Positions 34,024 through 42,228 of a stretch of DNA of 64,000 bases are shown here, in pieces. The DNA is taken from contig NZ_JAHBGB010000001.1 of NCBI RefSeq assembly GCF_018390555.1, positions 1-64,000 on the forward strand, given 5' to 3'. Source of the stretch: Ancylobacter oerskovii (lineage in GTDB: Bacteria; Pseudomonadota; Alphaproteobacteria; Rhizobiales; Xanthobacteraceae). The position numbers and the translations under genes were made by a program. The first letter of the stretch is position 1. Each line of letters begins with the position of its first letter. The notes below the pieces were generated by a model. The model saw only the letters and a list, made by a program, of their open reading frames with translations, was not told the DNA's origin and ran no database searches.

Positions 34024-34993
34024 CGGAGGGGCTCCCGGTTTCGGGCTGAGAGGGGAAGGCACCGTCGAGATGCAGCGGCTGGGCGGGGCGCGGGTCGAGC
34101 ACCAGGTGCAGGAGCTCCGGCCGGGCGTAATGGCCGACGCTGTCCATCATCCGCTTGCGCTTGGTGATCAGGCCGAGATCGAGATCGGCGATCAGGATGC
34201 CCTCGCCGGAGGTCAGCGGCGGCACCACATGCCGGCCCTCCGGCCCGACGATGGCGGTCATGCAGCCGCCGCGCAGGGCGTTCTGCAAGCCCGTATCCGG
34301 TGTCACCGAGGCGATCTGCTCCTCGGTGAGCCAGCCGGTGGAATTGACCACGAAGCAGCCCGATTCCAGCGCGTGGTGGCGGATCGTCACCTCGATCTGC
34401 TCGGCGAAGATCGGCCCCACCAGCGAGCCGGGGAACTGCGCGACATGGATCTGCTCGTGCTGCGCCATCAGCGCGTAGCGGGCGAGCGGGTTGTAATGCT
34501 CCCAGCAGGCCAGCGCCCCGACCTTGCCCACGGCGGTGTCCACCACCTTGAGGCCGGCGCCGTCGCCCTGGCCCCAGATCATCCGCTCGTGGAAGGTGGG
34601 GGTGAGCTTGCGGCGCTTGAGCCTCAAGGAGCCGTCGGCGTCGAAGATGAGCTGGGTGTTGTAGAGCGAGCCGTGGTCGCGCTCGTTGACGCCGAGCACG
34701 ATCACCATGGCGTGGCGCCGGGCGGCGGCGGCCACCGCCTCGGTCTCGGCGGAGGGCACCACCACCGCCTGCTCGTAGAGCCGCAGATGCTCGCGGCCCG
34801 ACAGCACAGGCGGCAGCACGAAGGAAAAATACGGGTACCAGGGCACGAAAGTCTCGGGGAACACCGCGAGCTTCGCCCCCTTCGCCGCCGCCTCGGCGAT
34901 GGCGTTCAGCACCCTCTCCATGGTGCCCGCGCGGGAGGCGAGATCAGGCGCGATCTGCACCGCCGCCGCGCGGATGATGGAACTGTCTGTCAT
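33926..34993 (-). CDS. Nit1-type nitrilase (Sll0784 family)
   Basis: A 355-residue nitrilase. The catalytic triad is complete: Glu47 in [10 protein letters not shown], Lys129 in [19 protein letters not shown] and Cys163 in ACWEHYNPL. This is the Nit1 group that gives Nit1C clusters their name. Members hydrolyse nitriles to acid and ammonia, and in some bacteria the cluster is needed to grow on cyanide as nitrogen source. The C-terminal 40 residues (after about 315) are low-complexity and overlap the radical SAM gene. It is the second gene, 61 bp after the Sll0783-like gene. Confidence 0.93.
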   Translation of the reverse strand: MTDSSIIRAAAVQIAPDLASRAGTMERVLNAIAEAAAKGAKLAVFPETFVPWYPYFSFVLPPVLSGREHLRLYEQAVVVPSAETEAVAAAARRHAMVIVLGVNERDHGSLYNTQLIFDADGSLRLKRRKLTPTFHERMIWGQGDGAGLKVVDTAVGKVGALACWEHYNPLARYALMAQHEQIHVAQFPGSLVGPIFAEQIEVTIRHHALESGCFVVNSTGWLTEEQIASVTPDTGLQNALRGGCMTAIVGPEGRHVVPPLTSGEGILIADLDLGLITKRKRMMDSVGHYARPELLHLVLDPRPAQPLHLDGAFPSQPETGSPSDGRPDLLADESDAGSADRASDQRTAILRRAAV

Positions 34994-35054
34994 CGTCGCT
35001 CCTCGCGAGAAGGGGGCGGCGGGCAGGCCCGCCCGCGCCCGGTGATCGGCCCGG

Positions 35055-35537
35055 TCAGAGCGTCCAGGTATCGAGGATGACGGCGTTGGCGCGCTTGTGG
35101 ATCAGCACCACGTCAAGCACATCGAGCGGGCTGATCGGGGTGATGCCCTCGATGAGCGAGGGCTCGCCATGGCCGTACAGCGCCTGCAGGGCGAAGCGGC
35201 AGGCATAGACCTTGCCGCCCTCGGCGAGGAACTTCTTGATCTGGTTGTTGAAGTTCTGGTGGCCGGGAAAGGCCTCGTCGCCGATCTTGGGAAAGCCGCG
35301 CTGCACGCCGAGCAGCACGCCGGGGCCATAGAGCAGCACCGAGGTCTCGTAGCCCTTGCGCTGGAGGCGGGTGGCCTGCAGCAGGTTGACGAGGCCGATC
35401 GAGCCCTCGAAGGCGACGGTGTGGAAGGTGACGAGCGCCTTCTCGCCCGGCTCGGCTTTGACGTCCTCGAACAGCTTCTCCTCATAATCGACGAAGAAGT
35501 CACCGGACTTGTGGGGCGGATGGGTCACGGCGGGCAT
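35055..35537 (-). CDS. MSMEG_0572/Sll0783 family nitrogen starvation response protein
   Basis: A 160-residue soluble protein, first gene of the nitrilase cluster. [36 protein letters not shown] and [20 protein letters not shown] resemble the DsrE/F-like fold, with Cys in the last segment. The Sll0783 homologue in cyanobacteria is strongly induced on nitrogen limitation. AAGGAG six bases before ATG 35537 is an ideal ribosome site. A sigma-54-type promoter lies about 48 bp further upstream. The molecular function is unknown. Confidence 0.92.
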   Translation of the reverse strand: MPAVTHPPHKSGDFFVDYEEKLFEDVKAEPGEKALVTFHTVAFEGSIGLVNLLQATRLQRKGYETSVLLYGPGVLLGVQRGFPKIGDEAFPGHQNFNNQIKKFLAEGGKVYACRFALQALYGHGEPSLIEGITPISPLDVLDVVLIHKRANAVILDTWTL

Positions 35538-35584
35538 GGGTCACTCCTTGTTGCGGGTTTGCCCGGAGGGGCGTGCAACAGGAG

Positions 35585-35601
35585 AGCAACGAGCATGCCA
35601 A
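35585..35601 (-). promoter_or_regulatory. Sigma-54 (-24/-12) promoter of the nitrilase cluster
   Basis: On the minus strand the sequence is TTGGCATG-CTCG-TTGCT. Against the sigma-54 consensus TTGGCACG-N4-TTGCW only one position differs (C to T), and the invariant GG and GC are exactly 12 bp apart. The predicted start of transcription is about 35574, giving a 37-nt leader with a strong ribosome site before the first cluster gene. Sigma-54 control fits a nitrogen-starvation operon. Confidence 0.8.
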
Positions 35602-35697
35602 CAATGCCACAATCAAAAATACGATCAATTGCGGTATTATGATAGGATATTTGCAGTCAATTTTGTGCTAGATACTGTCAATATCGATGAAAGCCAT

Positions 35698-35714
35698 TGG
35701 CGCGCTGTGCGCCA
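35698..35714. promoter_or_regulatory. Inverted repeat upstream of the sigma-54 promoter, candidate enhancer site
   Basis: TGGCGC-GCTGT-GCGCCA has perfect 6-bp arms and lies about 125-140 bp upstream of the predicted start site, the usual distance for an NtrC-like activator. The arms are similar to, but not the same as, known NtrC half-sites, so the bound protein is a guess. Confidence 0.4.
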
Positions 35715-35870
35715 GTTTGCCGAAATGTGCCGCAGCGCCGGATGCAACAATGTGAGGTCAATCGACAGCGGAGCCGCGGAAAGCGGGTGACAGCGGCGGT
35801 GGAAGCCGATAGGGAGCCGGCTGAGTTTTACCAGCCGACCGGCCTTATCTCGTGTTCTGCCCCACCGAGC

Positions 35871-35986
35871 CCCTCATCCTGAGTGCGAGCGTAAGCGAGC
35901 CTCGAAGGAGGTTCGGCGAAGCGCATCCGTACCCGGGCGAGCATCCTTCGAGGCCCAGCCGATGGCCGGGCACCTCAGGATGAGGG
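35871..35986. repeat. Bipartite palindromic repeat (CTCATCCTGAG family)
   Basis: The ends CCCTCATCCTGAG and CTCAGGATGAGGG are exact inverted copies, with inner segments GCCTCGAAGGA and GCATCCTTCGAGGC also complementary. A related element lies at 43654-43758. The rest of the gap to 36061 holds short repeats of GCGATGAGCG/GCGATAAGCG and no gene. Confidence 0.8.
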
Positions 35987-36060
35987 CGCTCGGGCGATGA
36001 GCGGCGGATAAGCGATGAGCGGGCGATAAGCGGCGGGGATCGGCCTGCCGCTGTCGGGAC

Positions 36061-36157
36061 CTGCTCCCTCTCCCCGTCGGGGAGAGGGGTGGGGTGAGGG
36101 CTTCTTCGCTTCTCATGGCGTCGCCCCTCACCGACCCGCTTCGCGGGCCACCTCTCC
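36061..36157. repeat. Bipartite palindromic repeat (CTCTCCCC family)
   Basis: CTCTCCCCGTCGGGGAGAG forms a tight hairpin at the left and GGGGTGAGGG pairs with GCCCCTCACC further right, followed by GACCCGCTTCGCGGG. It is the same family as the element at 24419-24538. Confidence 0.75.
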
Positions 36158-36187
36158 GTCGCAGCCGGATGTTTCCGGTTTCGACCC

Positions 36188-36225
36188 TCCCTGCCGAACC
36201 CGGCGACAACCGGGTTCGGCAGGGA
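36188..36225. other. Perfect 16-bp hairpin in the gap before the MocR-like gene
   Basis: TCCCTGCCGAACCCGG and CCGGGTTCGGCAGGGA pair without mismatch around a CGACAA loop. It is not followed by a T-tract on the plus strand and lies 125 bp before the next start codon. It may be another mobile palindrome or a leader structure. Confidence 0.6.
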
Positions 36226-36349
36226 AAGGGAAAGAAAGCGACGACCGGGTGAGGTGGTTCCAAAGCGAGCGGGCAGGAGCGCTCGCGCGGATACCCCTGG
36301 AATGTAAGTGCCTGAGAACGACGAGCCTGCCGCCGGAAGGAGAACACCG

Positions 36350-37732
36350 ATGAAGGACTGGGTGCCGCGGATCGAGGGTCGCGAGGGGCCGCGCTATCTC
36401 GCCATCGCCGAGGCGATCGCCGCCGACATCGCCGCCGGCCTGCTGGTGCCGGGCGACCAGCTGCCGCCGCAGCGCCGGCTCGCCGCCCTCCTCGGGGTGG
36501 ACTTCACCACCGTGGCGCGCGGCTATGTCGAGGCCGGCAAGCGCGGGCTGATCGATTCCACCGTCGGGCGCGGCAGCTTCGTGCGCAAATCGGCCACCGG
36601 GCACAAGGCCCCTGCCCCGCAGCGGCTGCGGGCCGCCGACTTCACCATGAACATGCCGCCGGAACCGGACGATCCCGAATTGATCGCCCGCATGCAGGAG
36701 GGGTATGCCGCGGTGGCGCGCGATCTCCTGCCGCTGCTGCGCTACCAGGGCTTCGGCGGCTCGCCGCTCGACAAGGACGCCGCTTCCGCCTGGCTCGGCC
36801 GGCGGGCGCTGGTGCCGGCGCAGGAACGCATCTTCATCACCCCCGGCGCGCATCCGGCGCTGGTGGGCATCTTCTCGCTGCTCGCCAAGGCCGGCGACAC
36901 CGTGCTGGCGGAAGCCATCACCTATCCCGGCATCCGGGCGATCACCGCCCAGCTGGAACTCACCCTCGCCGGCGTCGAGATGGACGGCGACGGCATCGTG
37001 CCCGAGGCGCTGGAGGAGGCGATCCGCCGCCACAAGCCCAAGGCGCTCTACCTCAACCCGACGCTGCAGAATCCGCTGACCCTCACCACCCCCGAGCGGC
37101 GGCGCACGGCGATCTGCGCCATCGCCCGCCGCCACGGGCTGCCGATCGTCGAGGACGACGCCTATGGCTTCATCGCCTCCTATGGCCCGCCGCCACTGGC
37201 GGCGATCGCGCCCGACATCTGCTGGCACATCGCCGGTCTGGCCAAATGCATCGGCGCCGGGCTGCGGCTCGCCTATGTGGTGGTGCCGGACACCCGCTCG
37301 GGCTGGTCGTTCAACGCCGCCATGCGGGCGGTGGCGGTGATGGCCTCGCCGCTGATGGCGGCGGTGGCGACGCGCTGGATCGACGACGGCACCGCCGACA
37401 CCATCCTGCGCTTCATCCGCTCGGAAACCGCGGCGCGGCAGAAGATCGCCGCCCGCTTCTTCGAGCCGGGCACCTATCTGTCCGATCCCCTGAGCTTCAA
37501 CATCTGGCTGCCGCTCGCCAAGGGCTGGAGCTGCCCGGCCTTCGCCGCCCATGTGCGCAGCACCGGCATCGGCGTGGTGGCGAGCGACGCCTTCACCGTC
37601 GCCGGGCCGCCGCCGGAAGCGGTGCGCGTCGGCCTCGGCGGGCCGGTGAGCCGCGCCCAGCTGGAGCGCGGGCTGGAATTCATGGCGCACACGCTGGAGG
37701 TCTCGCCGGAAATGGCGGCGAGCTATTTCTGA
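36350..37732 (+). CDS. MocR/PdxR-type regulator: GntR HTH fused to class I aminotransferase
   Basis: A 460-residue fusion. The N-terminal winged helix (about 10-80) has YLAIAEAIAADIAAGLLVPG then DQLPPQRRLAALLGVDFTTV, the GntR signature. The rest is a fold-type I aminotransferase domain with NPTLQNPLT, VEDDAYGFIASYG and the PLP-lysine region AGLAKCIGAGLRLAY. Start ATG 36350 follows GGAAGGAG. It is convergent with the polyamine-binding protein gene and shares its terminator. Members of this family often control neighbouring amine or vitamin B6 genes, so control of the polyamine locus is reasonable but unproven. Confidence 0.88.
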   Translation: MKDWVPRIEGREGPRYLAIAEAIAADIAAGLLVPGDQLPPQRRLAALLGVDFTTVARGYVEAGKRGLIDSTVGRGSFVRKSATGHKAPAPQRLRAADFTMNMPPEPDDPELIARMQEGYAAVARDLLPLLRYQGFGGSPLDKDAASAWLGRRALVPAQERIFITPGAHPALVGIFSLLAKAGDTVLAEAITYPGIRAITAQLELTLAGVEMDGDGIVPEALEEAIRRHKPKALYLNPTLQNPLTLTTPERRRTAICAIARRHGLPIVEDDAYGFIASYGPPPLAAIAPDICWHIAGLAKCIGAGLRLAYVVVPDTRSGWSFNAAMRAVAVMASPLMAAVATRWIDDGTADTILRFIRSETAARQKIAARFFEPGTYLSDPLSFNIWLPLAKGWSCPAFAAHVRSTGIGVVASDAFTVAGPPPEAVRVGLGGPVSRAQLERGLEFMAHTLEVSPEMAASYF

Positions 37733-37745
37733 ACCGGCCGCAAAC

Positions 37746-37773
37746 AAAAAGGCCGGGCATGCGCCCGGCCTTT
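37746..37773. terminator. Bidirectional rho-independent terminator
   Basis: A perfect 8-bp stem GGCCGGGC/GCCCGGCC with ATGC loop is flanked by AAAAA on the left and TTT on the right. It lies between the convergent MocR-like and potF-like genes and serves both strands. Confidence 0.88.
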
Positions 37774-37798
37774 CCGTATCGTGGGACGAGTGCCCGGC

Positions 37799-38908
37799 TC
37801 AGCGGCCGCGCTTGAAGTCGTTCCAGGTCTTGGTGACGACGCGCTGCACCTTCTGCGGATAGGTGGTGACGGTGAACAGCTTCTCCTGCGTCTCCTTGTC
37901 CGGGTAGATCGCCGGGTTTTCGAGGATCTCCTTGCTCATGAACTTCTGAGCCCCCTCGCTGCCGCTGGCATAGGAGATGTAGTCGGCGTTCTTGGCCGCC
38001 ACTTCCGGCTTCATCATGAAGTTGATGAAGGCCAGCGCCTCTTCCGGGTGCGGGGCATCCTTCGGGATGGCGAAGTTGTCGAACCACATCAGCGCACCTT
38101 CCTTGGGGATGATGTACTCGATGTTCACCGGCTTCTTGCCGGTCTTCTTCGCGGCTTCCTCGGCGCGGGTCTTGGCCTGGAAGACGTCGCCCGACCAGCC
38201 GGTGGCGAGGCAGATGTCGCCGCCGGCCAGCGCGTTGATGTAACCCGACGAATCGAACTTCTTGATGAACTTGCGGATCGGCGCCAGCAGCTTGCCGGCC
38301 GCCTCGATGTCTGCCGGGTCCTTGGAATTCGGGTCCTTGCCGAGATAGCGCAGCGCGGTGGGGATGATCTCCTCCGGGCCGTCCAGCATGTAGACGCCGC
38401 AATCCTTCAGCTTGCCGAGCAGCTCCGGCTTGAAGACGATGTCCCAGGTGTTGAGCGGGATGTCGCCGAGCCGCTGCTTCACCTTGTCGACATTGATGCC
38501 GATGCCGGTGGTGCCCCACATGTAGTTGACGGCGTACTGGTTGCCGGGATCGTAGACCGCCAGGCGCTCGGCGATCATCGGCCACTGGTCCTTGATGTTC
38601 GGCAGCTTGGCCTTGTCCAGCGGCAGGAACACACCGGCCTGGATCTGGCGCTGCAGGAAGGAGCCGGTGGGCACCACGACGTCGTAGCCGGTCTTGCCGC
38701 CGAGGAGCTTGGTCTCCAGCACCTCGTTGGAATCGAACACGTCGTAGCGGACCTTGATGCCCGTTTCCTTGGTGAACTCCTCCAGCACGGACTCGTCGAT
38801 ATAGTCGGACCAGTTGTAGACGTTGACGACCTTTTCCTGCGCGCTGGCGGGACCGATCGCCAGGGCGGCCAGGAAACCTGCCGCGAGTGTCGCGAGTAGG
38901 CGGGCCAT
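37799..38908 (-). CDS. Polyamine ABC transporter substrate-binding protein (PotF-like)
   Basis: A 369-residue periplasmic binding protein. The signal peptide (LATLAAGFLAALAIGPASAQ) precedes KVVNVYNWSDYIDESVLEEF, the classic opening of PotD/PotF proteins, with the YNWSDYI polyamine-binding motif. GYDVVVPTGSFLQRQI, ATGWSGDV and NIEYIIPKEGALMWFDNFAI are also typical. GAAGGAG precedes ATG 38908. No permease or ATPase genes adjoin it, so the rest of the transporter must be elsewhere. It lies downstream of the glutamine-synthetase-like gene in the same direction, 266 bp apart, probably in the same polyamine regulon. Confidence 0.92.
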   Translation of the reverse strand: MARLLATLAAGFLAALAIGPASAQEKVVNVYNWSDYIDESVLEEFTKETGIKVRYDVFDSNEVLETKLLGGKTGYDVVVPTGSFLQRQIQAGVFLPLDKAKLPNIKDQWPMIAERLAVYDPGNQYAVNYMWGTTGIGINVDKVKQRLGDIPLNTWDIVFKPELLGKLKDCGVYMLDGPEEIIPTALRYLGKDPNSKDPADIEAAGKLLAPIRKFIKKFDSSGYINALAGGDICLATGWSGDVFQAKTRAEEAAKKTGKKPVNIEYIIPKEGALMWFDNFAIPKDAPHPEEALAFINFMMKPEVAAKNADYISYASGSEGAQKFMSKEILENPAIYPDKETQEKLFTVTTYPQKVQRVVTKTWNDFKRGR

Positions 38909-39174
38909 TTTGGTGTTCTCCTTCGGGAAGGTAGGCGTTGAACGAGGCACTGAGAACCGGTGAGTCGCGGGCGGCTCGTCGGCGATCGGGCCAAGGCTAG
39001 TAGCTCGCCCCGGCCTGCTCAAGCCGTCATCGTGCCCAGAGCGTGGGCGATGGGGACCGGGACATTTCCCGGCCGCCACCATTCCCGAGACTGGCGCATG
39101 TTCTTTTCGATCGCATGACCGCGTCGTCGCGCCACCCCGCGCGCCGGGAAGAGGACCGGCCGCGCGGGCGAGGC

Positions 39175-40605
39175 TCACAGATAGGTCTCGTATTCCAGCG
39201 GGTTGATGCGCCCCTGGAAGGCGGCGAGCTCCGCCTCCTTCATGACCGCGAACACCCGCCTGTATTCGGCGCCGAAGGCCCGGCCCACGAAATCCGACGC
39301 GGCGAAGCGGCGGATCGCCTCGCCCATGTCCGGGCTGAGCAGCGGCGCCTCGGTGCTGTAGGCGTCGCCGACCAGCGGCGCCGGCGGCTCGAGCTTGCGC
39401 TCGATGCCTTCCAGCATGCCGCCGAGGATGCCGGCGAGCACCAGATGCGGATGCGCGTCGGCGCCGGCGATGCGGTGCTCCAGCCGCCGCGCCTTGGGCG
39501 GGCCGTTCGGCACCCGCACCGCCACCGAGCGGTTGTCATAGCCCCAGGAAATGCCGGTCGGCGCGTAGCTGCCGGGCACCAGGCGGCGATAGCCGTTGAA
39601 GCCGGGCACGTAGAACAGCGCGGTCTCCGCCATGGTGGAGAGCATGCCGGCGGCGGCATGGCGCAGCAGCGCCTCGCCCTCCTCGCCCTTGCCGAAGGCG
39701 TTGGAGCCGGAACGGTCCATCAGGCTGACATGCACATGCATGCCCGAGCCGGCGAAATCGAGCAGCGGCTTGGCCATGAAGCTGGCGCGCAGGCCGTGCT
39801 TGCGGGCGACGCCGTCGATGAGGCGGCGCAGCAGGATGGCGTCGTCCGCCGCCGCCATGGCGTCGGTGCGGTGATAGAGGTTCACCTCGTACTGGCCGGG
39901 CGCCGCCTCGGAGATCACCGTATCGGCCGGCAGGCCCTGGATGCGCGCGGCTTCCCGCACCTCGTGCAGCAGGCCGGCATAGGCGTCGAGGTCGGACATG
40001 GCGTACATGTTCTGCCGCGCCAGCCCCTTGGCCGGGAACACCGGCTCCGGCGCCCCGTCCGGGCCGGGCTGCTGCTTCATCAGGTAGAATTCGAGCTCGA
40101 AGGCGACGCAGGGCGACAGCCCCAGCGCGGCGAGCCGCTCGACCTGTCGGGCCAGCTTGTGGCGCGGATCGAGCTCCCACGGCCGCTCGCCGCCGCGGCC
40201 GTCCGGCAGACGAATGGGCTCGTGCATGGTAAGCAGGACCTGGGCGGCCGGGCGCGGCGACCACGGCACCGGGGTGAGCGTACCGGGCACCGGCCGGCAC
40301 ATGCCGTCGCGGTCGCCGGTCTCCACATGCAGGCCGGTCTCCATCACCTCGCGACCCCAGACGTCCAGCCCGAAGATCGACAGCGGGATGGCGACGCCGT
40401 CCGTCCAGATCTTGCCCCCGGCGGTGCCGGGGATCCATTTGCCCCGCAGCACCCCGTGGGTGTCGGGCAGGAGCACTTCGACGATGTCGGGCACGCCCTC
40501 GCGGGCGATGAAGGCGCCGAACTCGTCCGTATTGGACGGCGCGGCAATCGTCGGGTTGGTTGCAAGATCGGCTACCGCGACCGGCGCGGCTTCGGTGGAC
40601 GGCAT
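39175..40605 (-). CDS. Glutamine synthetase family protein, gamma-glutamylpolyamine synthetase type
   Basis: A 476-residue glutamine-synthetase-fold ligase. VLRGKWIPG and FELEFYLM lie in the N-terminal part, and ISEAAPGQYEVNLYHRTDAM with SGMHVHVSL form the metal and ATP site. The HRIAGADAHPHLVLAGILGG stretch is typical of the PuuA-like group rather than of ammonia-assimilating GlnA. The neighbours (polyamine-binding protein, SpuC-like transaminase) support gamma-glutamylation of putrescine or another amine. It is divergent from the transaminase gene with about 195 bp between. Confidence 0.88.
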   Translation of the reverse strand: MPSTEAAPVAVADLATNPTIAAPSNTDEFGAFIAREGVPDIVEVLLPDTHGVLRGKWIPGTAGGKIWTDGVAIPLSIFGLDVWGREVMETGLHVETGDRDGMCRPVPGTLTPVPWSPRPAAQVLLTMHEPIRLPDGRGGERPWELDPRHKLARQVERLAALGLSPCVAFELEFYLMKQQPGPDGAPEPVFPAKGLARQNMYAMSDLDAYAGLLHEVREAARIQGLPADTVISEAAPGQYEVNLYHRTDAMAAADDAILLRRLIDGVARKHGLRASFMAKPLLDFAGSGMHVHVSLMDRSGSNAFGKGEEGEALLRHAAAGMLSTMAETALFYVPGFNGYRRLVPGSYAPTGISWGYDNRSVAVRVPNGPPKARRLEHRIAGADAHPHLVLAGILGGMLEGIERKLEPPAPLVGDAYSTEAPLLSPDMGEAIRRFAASDFVGRAFGAEYRRVFAVMKEAELAAFQGRINPLEYETYL

Positions 40606-40760
40606 GATGGCTTCCGGTTAATGCCCTGTCTGATTGTGGTCATGCGGCGAGCGGTTCGGTCAAGACCACCCGCCGGGCCAGAGGCTCTCGCAAGGGTCGT
40701 GCCGGCTCCACGCGCCGTGATGACGCCTTTGTGCCACGGCGGCGGGCTTGACGCACGCAA

Positions 40761-40774
40761 AATGTGATCACATT
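40761..40774. promoter_or_regulatory. Perfect 14-bp palindrome before the SpuC-like gene, candidate operator
   Basis: AATGTG-AT-CACATT is fully symmetric and ends 27 bp before the start codon, where a repressor would block transcription. The TGTGATCACA core is of the kind bound by GntR/FadR-type repressors. No such regulator is adjacent apart from the MocR-like protein. Confidence 0.5.
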
Positions 40775-40801
40775 GTGCAGCAACCCTTGGAGCGACCCAT
40801 C

Positions 40802-42181
40802 ATGACCCTGCCGAAGACCACCGCCGAGCTGCGCGCGCTCGACGCCGCGCATCACCTGCACCCGTTCAGCGACACCAAGGCGCTCAACGCCGAGGGCTCG
40901 CGCGTCATCGTGAAGGCGGATGGCGTGTGGCTGACCGATTCCGACGGCAACCGCTATCTCGACGGCATGTCCGGCCTGTGGTGCGTGAATGTCGGCTATG
41001 GCCGCGAGGAGATCGCCGACGCGGTGGCCCGGCAGCTGCGCGAGCTGCCCTATTACAACACCTTCTTCAAGACCACCCACACGCCGGCCATCGAGCTTGC
41101 CGCCAAGCTGGCCGAGCTCACCCCGCCGCAGTTCAACCGGGTGTTCTTCACCGGCTCCGGCTCGGAATCCAACGACACGGTGATCCGCCTCGTCCGCCGC
41201 TATTGGGACATCAAGGAGAAGCCGGAGAAGAAGGTCATCATCTCCCGCCGCAACGCCTATCACGGCTCGACGGTGGGTGCGGCCAATCTCGGCGGCATGG
41301 CGCCGATGCACGCGCAGAACGTGGCGATCCCCGGCGTCGTCCACATCGCCCAGCCCTATTTCTGGGGCGAGGCGCGCCAGGGCGAGACGCCGGACGAGTT
41401 CGGCCTGCGCGCCGCCCAGGCGCTGGAAGCCACCATCGACGCGCTGGGCGAGGACCGCATCGCCGCCTTCATCGCCGAGCCGATCCAGGGCGCCGGCGGC
41501 GTCATCGTGCCGCCCGCCACCTACTGGCCGGAGATCGCCCGGATCTGCCGCGAGCGCGATATCCTGTTCGTCTCCGACGAGGTGATCTGCGGCTTCGGGC
41601 GCACCGGCTCGTGGTTCGGCTGCGAGACCTTCGGTACCAAGCCGGACCTGCTCGTCATGGCCAAGGGCATCACCTCCGGCTACATGCCGCTCGGCGGGGT
41701 GATGGTGGCCGACCGGGTGGTCGAGGTGCTGCTGGAGGGCGGCGACTTCAACCATGGCTACACCTATTCCGGCCATCCGGCCGCCTGCGCCGCCGCGCTC
41801 GTCAACCTCGACATCATGCAGCGCGAGAAGCTGGTGGAGCGGGTCGCCGACGACATCGGCCCCTATCTCAAGGCCCGCTGGTCCAAGCTCGCCGAGCATC
41901 CGCTGGTCGGCGAGGCGCCGATGCTCGGCATGGTCGGCGCGCTGGAGCTCACCCCGGACAAGCCTGGGCGCACCGCCTTCCAGGATGTCGGCAAGGTCGG
42001 CACGCTGGCGCGCGACTTCTCGTTCAAGAACGGCCTCGTCATGCGTGCCGTGCGCGACCGGCTGATCATCGCCCCGCCCCTCACCCTCTCGCATGGCGAG
42101 GCCGACGAGCTGGTGACGCGGGCGAAGAAGACGCTCGACGACACCCATGCCGAGCTGAAGCGCTGGGGCTGGGTGGGCTGA
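40802..42181 (+). CDS. Class III aminotransferase, putrescine/omega-amino acid-pyruvate transaminase (SpuC-like)
   Basis: A 459-residue PLP transaminase. FTGSGSESNDTVIRLVRRYW binds the phosphate, AYHGSTVGAANLGG follows, and the DEVICGFGRTGSWFG and MAKGITSGYMPLGG motifs carry the PLP Asp and Lys. YSGHPAACAAAL is typical of the SpuC/omega-amino-acid group. It probably moves the amino group of putrescine (or its gamma-glutamyl form) to pyruvate. The start is ATG 40802; the open frame upstream runs through the palindrome and is unlikely to be translated. It is followed after 47 bp by a second class III aminotransferase gene. Confidence 0.91.
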   Translation: MTLPKTTAELRALDAAHHLHPFSDTKALNAEGSRVIVKADGVWLTDSDGNRYLDGMSGLWCVNVGYGREEIADAVARQLRELPYYNTFFKTTHTPAIELAAKLAELTPPQFNRVFFTGSGSESNDTVIRLVRRYWDIKEKPEKKVIISRRNAYHGSTVGAANLGGMAPMHAQNVAIPGVVHIAQPYFWGEARQGETPDEFGLRAAQALEATIDALGEDRIAAFIAEPIQGAGGVIVPPATYWPEIARICRERDILFVSDEVICGFGRTGSWFGCETFGTKPDLLVMAKGITSGYMPLGGVMVADRVVEVLLEGGDFNHGYTYSGHPAACAAALVNLDIMQREKLVERVADDIGPYLKARWSKLAEHPLVGEAPMLGMVGALELTPDKPGRTAFQDVGKVGTLARDFSFKNGLVMRAVRDRLIIAPPLTLSHGEADELVTRAKKTLDDTHAELKRWGWVG

Positions 42182-42228
42182 CCGGCCCGCTCGTGCTTCA
42201 ATGAAGGTGACGTAAGGGAGGATTGCCG

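Noticed and set aside
35509-35790. Small plus-strand open frame upstream of the nitrilase cluster
   Set aside because: It crosses the cluster promoter, has no family features and no ribosome site.
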